Position numbers and translations under genes: made by a program. 64,000 bases of DNA from Eleusine coracana subsp. coracana (Eukaryota; Streptophyta; Magnoliopsida; Poales; Poaceae), in NCBI GenBank assembly GCA_032690845.1, contig CM064420.1:10496001-10560000 (forward strand), written 5' to 3'. Below the pieces are notes generated by a model. The model was not told the origin of the DNA. It saw only the letters and a program-made list of their open reading frames with translations, and made no database searches. Positions 57,499 through 64,000 of the stretch are shown here, in pieces. Within the stretch, counting starts at the first letter, position 1, and each line of letters begins with the position of its first letter.

Positions 57499-57733
57499 AA
57501 TGCGGCGTGCCACATCCCAAACCCCACGGCCGCCACACGCGATCCGGGAGGCCGGGAGAGGGAAGGAGGAGACGCCGGCGGCCTCCAAATCATCAGAGGC
57601 ACGGGCGTCGGAGCCGTACTTCGTCACCCTCTCTGTTCGTCCCTGCCGTTGTGGCAGTTCTACTTCTTCACTGTTCGTTTCTTGTACAACTGTGGCAGAC
57701 TGTTCCGCTATCTTCATTTGCAATTTTGTATGA
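57499..57733 (+). other. GC-rich ORF resembling a first exon (uncertain)
   Basis: An ATG at 57499 opens a GC-rich coding-like stretch MRRATSQTPRPPHAIREAGR... to about residue 50, then composition drops and the frame ends at 57733. A GGGCCCAAA motif and GC-rich leader precede it, as at many grass gene starts. No downstream exons could be found, so it may be a decayed or captured 5' end. Confidence 0.25.
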
Positions 57734-58149
57734 GTTAAAAGTCATAATAGCAGTTTCGTAAAATATTCAGTGGACTCCCAGTATCCAAATTTGTTGTCCG
57801 GTATCAACGTTTCGCAATGTATTTAGCTCAGTCAAATTGGAGAATTGGTCTTATCTCCTAAATAGAAATCTACACAAATAAGCAATAACTAGTAATAACA
57901 TGATACAGCCTTATCTTTTTTTAAAAAAAACTTGATACAGTTGAACCCTGTATTGGTGCTCCACTTCTACGATAACTATAGAAGTTCCATGCAACTCAGC
58001 AAACCCGTGGCTTACAGCCGGGCCAAACAAATAAGTAACTAATATCTGGGCATATCTGTTCATATGAATCTCGACGTATTTGTCAAAGAAGAATTGTGGA
58101 CGGTCAATTAAACCAAAGTAACACTTTATATTCTAGTTTTGAGAACTAA

Positions 58150-59141
58150 GAGCATCTCCAGCAGATGCTTCATAATGACCTTGTGCTTTAAAATTTGGAA
58201 ATATAAAGCACCGAAGTGTTCCAGCAGATGCTCTTTAAAAAATTTTACAGATCCTTTATAATTGACCCTCTATGCTTTATATTTACAGCATCACTCTTGG
58301 TGCTCTATCCCGTGCTTTAGCCTCAAATTTGTGCTGGCGGAAAGGGAACGGTCGTTCCCGCGCACGTGCTGCATGCAGGTGCTCGTCGGAGCACGCCTGT
58401 AGCTCGCCGACGACACCTGCTCGATATGTCCAACCAACCGCTGTCATATCCCTTGCACCCGAGCATGGTCTCCTTCGACGTCATCCTCTTCACCGTCGAT
58501 GATGAATGCTTGTTTGCCTGGGTCAAGTCCGTCCGCTTCCATCCAATCTGGTTCGAGCGTTGCTGTCCCGGTCCACCCCAAGCTTGGACTTCTCATCACC
58601 GTCGTGCGAGGCCACGGGCTTATTCGCGTATGCCGTGACCAGCCCGCGCGGCGGGTACCAACATTTGCCTCCGGCCACGACTTTCACCGCACGTCGCAGC
58701 GTAAGTTTCATCCCCTAATTCACGTCGCCTGGTGGGGCGGCCCCGGGCGACGGTGGCGGGGCACAAAGGAGCGGGGCGAGGGCGGTGGTAGAACGCAGAG
58801 ATGCGGAGCCCTATCGCCGTCACGGCGGACGGCAACATGGCAAGCAGTGGGACGAGGGTAGCGCAGAAGTGTCTGGTGAGGATGGCAGCACGCGGGGCGA
58901 GGGCAGTGCATCTGGCGCCTTCCAGAGTAGCTCGCCGACGGCCTACCCGCTGCTCACACACGGTATGGCTCATTGGCACAGGCCGTTCACGAGGTGCTCG
59001 ATGAAATGCATCTAAGGTTTACAGCACCAGTTTTACAGCACCTGCTGCAGCATAGGCCTCTAAATCTTTATAACTGAAGTTTACAGGATCTTTATATTTG
59101 ATTTTACAGCACCACTTATATAGCACATGCTGGAGATGCTC
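58150..59141. mobile_element. PIF/Harbinger-type element with GC-rich cargo, 992 bp
   Basis: Ends GAGCATCTCCAGCA at the left and, reversed, GAGCATCTCCAGCATG at the right, with target duplication TAA at 58147-58149 and 59142-59144. Subterminal parts share TTTACAGCA-type motifs and AT-rich sequence. The interior (about 58325-59000) is GC-rich, unlike the ends, with ORFs of up to 120 residues and no domain. This layout suggests a non-autonomous element that captured foreign, probably genic, DNA. Confidence 0.75.
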
Positions 59142-59144
59142 TAA

Positions 59145-62100
59145 CTGTTTTACCCCTTGGAGGAGAGTCAAAGTGCTGATGTACATAATGTTGCAACACT
59201 TTTCTGCCTAGTAGAACAAGCATTTTAGATGAAGTCATTGAGCCGTCCATTCCATTAATTTTATCAGTTCAATTCATGTCTAGCCCTATTTTTTGCCAGC
59301 TTTTGCTGAGTAGATCTATATTCTAATATCTTTTTCTTAAAATGATAAAAGACTTTCCATCAGTTAACAGGAAAAATATATTTAGAGACTTATCTGAGAA
59401 GTGACAACTGGTGGACAGGCCGACAGGGTACGTTTCTGTCATATATAAACTGAATGGCAGTATGAATTTAGGAGCTATTCAGAATCTTTCTTAACTGCAA
59501 TATCTCTGATTTGCAAATCTATGCAAAGCATTGGAAACAAGCATGAAGACTGAAGTTCTCAAACTATTAGGAATATTAATACAGTGGTAGTGATTTAACA
59601 ACATTGATGTGAGTGAATGATTATTCTGTTCTTGAACAATCCTGCTGTCATCATACCCAAACTGCACCATATCGCATTCAGTATTGTTTAGGTCAGTATT
59701 CAAATTGTTATAGGATATGTAAGGTTCTGCTCCTTTTATAAAGCAGTTTATGTAGGCTTTCATACATACTGCAATTTATGCTGGGTTAATCAATAATAAT
59801 TTATTTAAAGGAGATATCCTTTGACTATGAATATTTGAAAGGGTGGGCTGTAGTGTTTGATGTGACATTCGTAAAACATAGGATAAGAAGGATGACTGTT
59901 TCTAACTATAATAGTTTACTTTTATTCTTATCCAGCAAGTGGAGTGACTAGATAGTCTGTGCTTCCTTGTGATCGCTTCAAGACATTAAAATAGCCTCGC
60001 TATCCTACCGATTCCAGTAGACCGATTGTACAATTTGCCAATAGTATAACAGTGCTCATTTTGTTTTAAGAAAATAACGGTGCTCTTTGCTACCCATATT
60101 CATTTTCTGAATGCCAAGCATCTTTTACAAAAAAATTTATCTCAGTTTATTATGATGTGACACCCGACCTTTACAGAGTCAATAGAGATAAATGAATGAT
60201 CAAACAACAATTTATATTTTCGATATGATGCCGCATTTAAAACAATACATTTACATTCATCTATTTTGCGATGAACTTAGCTTATACTTCAATGATTTCT
60301 GTCCAAATGTTAATTTCAGATGAAAGAATGTTAAGATTGCATATGCTGCTTGAGAGCTGTTTGGGGATCATGTCAGAACTCGCTATATCGATCCATGGGG
60401 CCCAACATAGTGAGAATCGTCTTGTTTCCGATTTGCAGTGACGATCAAAAGGTTTCCTCTAAATTATTTCTTATCCAGCTTACATTATCACAACCAAAGT
60501 TGCGCAACTGCGACTAGGGCCTGTGATTGTGAAAATGATCTCTCAAAGGCCAACCCGCTAGTTCGGCTGGAAAGCTGCAATAATGTTTATGCTCATACGT
60601 TCCTATCGATAAACAGCAAAGCTTCTATATTTTTATGGCATTAACATTATTTATGGCAGTTCCTACTGGTGTTCAATTCCCTTCTGGGCTCTAAAGCCAA
60701 TCTTGAAGTCAGATAATTGATTATCTGGCCCGCTAACCCACATACTTTTGTCGTACATTACTAAATGATAGAATGACACCTCCAAGATTGGCCTGACAAT
60801 GAAAGATGGTATAGATAGGCATCAAAGTGAAATGATAAAACATGTTGCTTTCTAAAGAACTGGGAGTCCACCAACTTGGAATATTTATCTTCAACATCAA
60901 TTGCGGACTTACTGAACTAAAACCCTACACGTGGTTCAGGATGCTGAATAAAGATTCCTAATCTTAAAATTGTTTGCCTTTTTTTTTTGTGCCCACGAAA
61001 TTGCTTGGAACATTTTTATCATGTAGTTGAGATCCTGTTCGTAGTTAGTGCCTACAATAATTCATGAAAGCCTCTGATTGGACGCCCTCATGAATTTCTT
61101 TTACGATAAGAGAGATGTTGCCTCACCATACCCTACTTAACACTGAGCTGGCACTATTTGAGTACAGGAAAGAATAGAGTACAGCGGAACGGAAAACAGA
61201 ATATGGTGATAATTGTTCTGTATGGGAAGAAGGTCCCATGGCAATGTTAACTATGGGAGAGGGGTAGAATGGTTGGTTACAAGGCCATGTGCGACGGGAG
61301 GGCACGAGTGGGGAACAGGGGTTGCACGGGATAACATGGGAGCCATGTCTCTCCATGTTGCCTAGTAGTGTGTATTTGTGTACAGCTTTCACTGTTGGCT
61401 GGACTCCTCTGGCAAAAGAATAACCACCAATGACTCATAATTCCCCCACTTCGTCTTTACATCTCTTACCCTTTTCCTGCCTCTATTAGTAACCAAAAGG
61501 AATGGAAGCTTTACTATTTTCCTCTTTTCTCATTCTGCTTTTGGAGATCCTATTCCGAGTGGCGATCATCCTGGAAGAGAATTCATTCTCTGAGATGTGA
61601 TACTTTGTTTAGTCTGGGTTTTTTGAAAAAGCGAATAAAACCGATTCCTCAAAAGCTACCAAGCAGTCACCTTTGAGTTTGGAGTATTTAGGAGAGCTGT
61701 CGACCTATCATTTCCTACTGAACCTAGATCGATGGAGTTGCAGGGGAGGCCTTGCGTGCGCTGGTCGTGGAGAAAAGATTGTGCATGTTGCCAGCGACAT
61801 TTACTCATTGCTTAAAGTTTCTGCACCATTCTAACGAAATGGATATCTAGAAGAGGTTCCTGATGCATTTTTGTTCGCTCACCGAATCATGAGGCATGAC
61901 AGACAAGCAGAGCAGTGCACCAGAAACATTCACCTCAGTGTACAGGTAATTTAGTATATATTCAGTTGAAATGAATTTCTGACTGGCACCATGACGTTCA
62001 GGTCACTTTCTATTGCTCTGTGAGCATAATGTCACTCAAGTATGTGCTTTAGGTGATGGTACCTATTTGGAATCTTGCAGTAAAACCATGATAACGTTGA

Positions 62101-64000
62101 ACGATGACACTTTAACCCAGCCACAAGGAAGCTCACAGCGCTGATTGTCACATGGACTGGACGCCTATTTGAGCGTGGCCAAATTTTCATTATGAAAGTT
62201 CAGAGGTGTCAAAGACGGCAACCGCTCTGAGATCAACGCCGATCTGTATGTTTGGTGAATTGCTTTGGTCCAGCTCATAAATACTTGGGCATCAGTGTCT
62301 TATTATTAGTTCACACACTAATGGTCAGCTCTTCAATTTCTCACTGTTACCTAGTAGCACCAGTCTGGCACCTTTTCCAAAAACGTTTTGCGAGGTACAT
62401 CAGCATTTTCTACGCAAGATTGCCTATCTTTGTGGTGCATCCACTGTTTTCTCCTGGTTAGTGGCACAAGATGTTGGAGTATAAACATCTATTATCTGCT
62501 GGCATCAGGATACAAACACTATTATTGCGTACAAATTCACACAGGGACAACCAAATTGGCCGGCTCTCTTTCATTGTGGCAGTTGAAGCATTGTTGTCAA
62601 CAGTTGGTCCTAGCTTCACTTGTTGGGTAGGTGCTTCTCAAAAAGGTAAATGGAGTGCACCATAGAGCTTTGCATATAGATGCACACCATACAAGGGGCC
62701 GGAGGGTTATAGGGGCCCCAACAGTTGGCAAAGGTTAGCATGTCGAGCCAATGACAGCTCTTATCTTGGACAGCACAAACTTGGTTTTTTGCTGCAACGG
62801 AAATGGTCCTCCATAGGCACAGGCTAAAGCCAGTTCAGTCTTTTATTTCTTCCAAGAAAGAAGCTTCCTTTTTCTCTAATAAGGCCAGCTTAATCTGTGG
62901 TTACCTTCCGTATGTACATGTGCTTGGGAGATGAGATGAGGACGAAGCGCTTGAAGGACATGGAGGGAATCGATCCGTGCTCTGATTTGCTGGGATGCTG
63001 TTCAATTCCTTTAGGCGCAAGCTCTAATAATTCCGCGAGCTTAAGAGTCACGTCTCGGCATGTGATACGATGGAAGCTATGCTTGCAAGGTTCGTGGCTA
63101 AACTCGATCTGGTACGTGGTCCAAGCTGCGCAGGCAAGCCAGATTTGTGGTTTTATCTTGCAATCATGGGTGGTTCGTCAGCTTGATTAGTTACTTGCAC
63201 AAGCTTGAAGAGGACAAAGAAAAGAAAGATGATTAATATCAATATGGTGTCTCCAGCGACACGGGACCATATAATATTTGTGTTTTGGCTGGACCATTGT
63301 TACCGATGGATCATACCCGCGACTTACCGGGGACCGGAATCACTGCGGGCCTCCGGAGTCTGTAACGTATCGTTCTACACGTGATGCCGTTTATGAAGAG
63401 GTAAATTTTGTCATGAAAATTATATAGAGTAAATTCCTTATGCGACATAAAAAATTATACCGTTCTCTTATGAAACATCTAAAATTACAACAACTTTCCT
63501 TCTATGTCATCATTTTCAATTTTTCTATCTTCTATGAGCCACTTCTGTTATATACCTATTAGGTTACAATTAAATGATTATAGAAGAGACCAATGCATAT
63601 CCTTAAAATAAACTCTAGCAAGTTATATGACTTTTTGTTGGTTGTATTGAAATAAAAAATATGTGACTAATTTGATTTTTCGTACCAACATTATAATAAA
63701 AAATTTTAAAAATTTCATTATATGAATTCATCCACAGTTTCATAAATGAGATTACTAAAATTTTCTAGATTTTATCTTGATGATAGATTGATCTTTTTTA
63801 CTGTCACTTAACAACCATCTAATAAATAAAATAGCAAAAGTAGCACATGAAAAATTAAAAATTTAAAATAATGGTATACATTTTGGTGGTGTATAAGAAA
63901 TTTGCTCAATTATATAACTCGAGTCTTTCATGTACTTTGGATTTAGAAAATCTAGTGTTAAACTTTCCCACGGTAAATCTAAACATATTTGCTGGTCATA
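59145..64000. other. Gene-free intergenic DNA to the window end
   Basis: About 4.9 kb, mainly AT-rich, with only short unrecognisable ORFs on both strands. The longest, 62897-63190 (97 residues), lacks motif or codon bias. No complete transposon could be delimited. Confidence 0.4.

Noticed and set aside
62897..63190. 97-residue ORF near the right end
   Set aside because: No domain, no coding-like composition, no neighbouring exon.
1..64000. CRISPR arrays, bacterial operons or integrated virus
   Set aside because: Nothing in the window supports them; it is ordinary plant nuclear DNA.

Overview
The window is nuclear DNA of a grass, most likely a panicoid such as sorghum or a relative (inference). 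It shows spliced genes with GT-AG introns, GC-rich coding exons in AT-rich intergenic DNA, intron-less CYP89 P450 genes, a grass-specific PIR2-like family member, and many small grass-type DNA transposons (CACTA, hAT, PIF/Harbinger). From memory, unchecked, rice chromosome 10 also has a run of CYP89 genes beside a glycine-cleavage H-protein gene, so the block may be ancestral to grasses.

Layout. 1-1.0 kb: 3' part of a BAHD acyltransferase gene. 3.5-4.7 kb: broken PIR2-like gene (minus strand). 4.8-6.3 kb: broken CYP89 gene (minus). 11.5-13.0 and 15.9-17.5 kb: two intact CYP89 genes (plus). 17.5-32.3 kb: a long stretch with no gene I can recognise, holding transposon remnants, tandem duplications and GC-rich low-complexity islands. 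32.3-34.2 kb: mitochondrial glycine-cleavage H protein (4 exons). 35.9-37.1 kb: receptor-like cytoplasmic kinase (2 exons, minus). 43.1-48.8 kb: mitochondrial electron-transfer-flavoprotein:ubiquinone oxidoreductase (18 exons, one GC-AG intron). 50.6-51.4 kb: CDI-type nucleotide-diphospho-sugar transferase (minus), sharing an upstream region with a sequence-diverged TATA-binding protein gene at 52.3-54.6 kb (plus, 6 exons). 54.6-64 kb: intergenic DNA with two PIF/Harbinger-type elements, one carrying GC-rich cargo.

How the genes relate. The P450s and the acyltransferase are typical tailoring enzymes of specialised metabolism or, for CYP89, of chlorophyll-catabolite oxidation. The H protein and ETF-QO are mitochondrial housekeeping enzymes of photorespiration and of branched-chain amino acid/lysine catabolism. 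There is no sequence sign that they form one system. I found no clearly new biological system. The strongest leads are the diverged TBP, the BAHD-CYP89 neighbourhood with a duplicated flanking segment, transposons with GC-rich cargo, and four long C/G homopolymers. Exon borders were placed by eye from reading frame, family conservation and splice dinucleotides; intron phases and total lengths are internally consistent.
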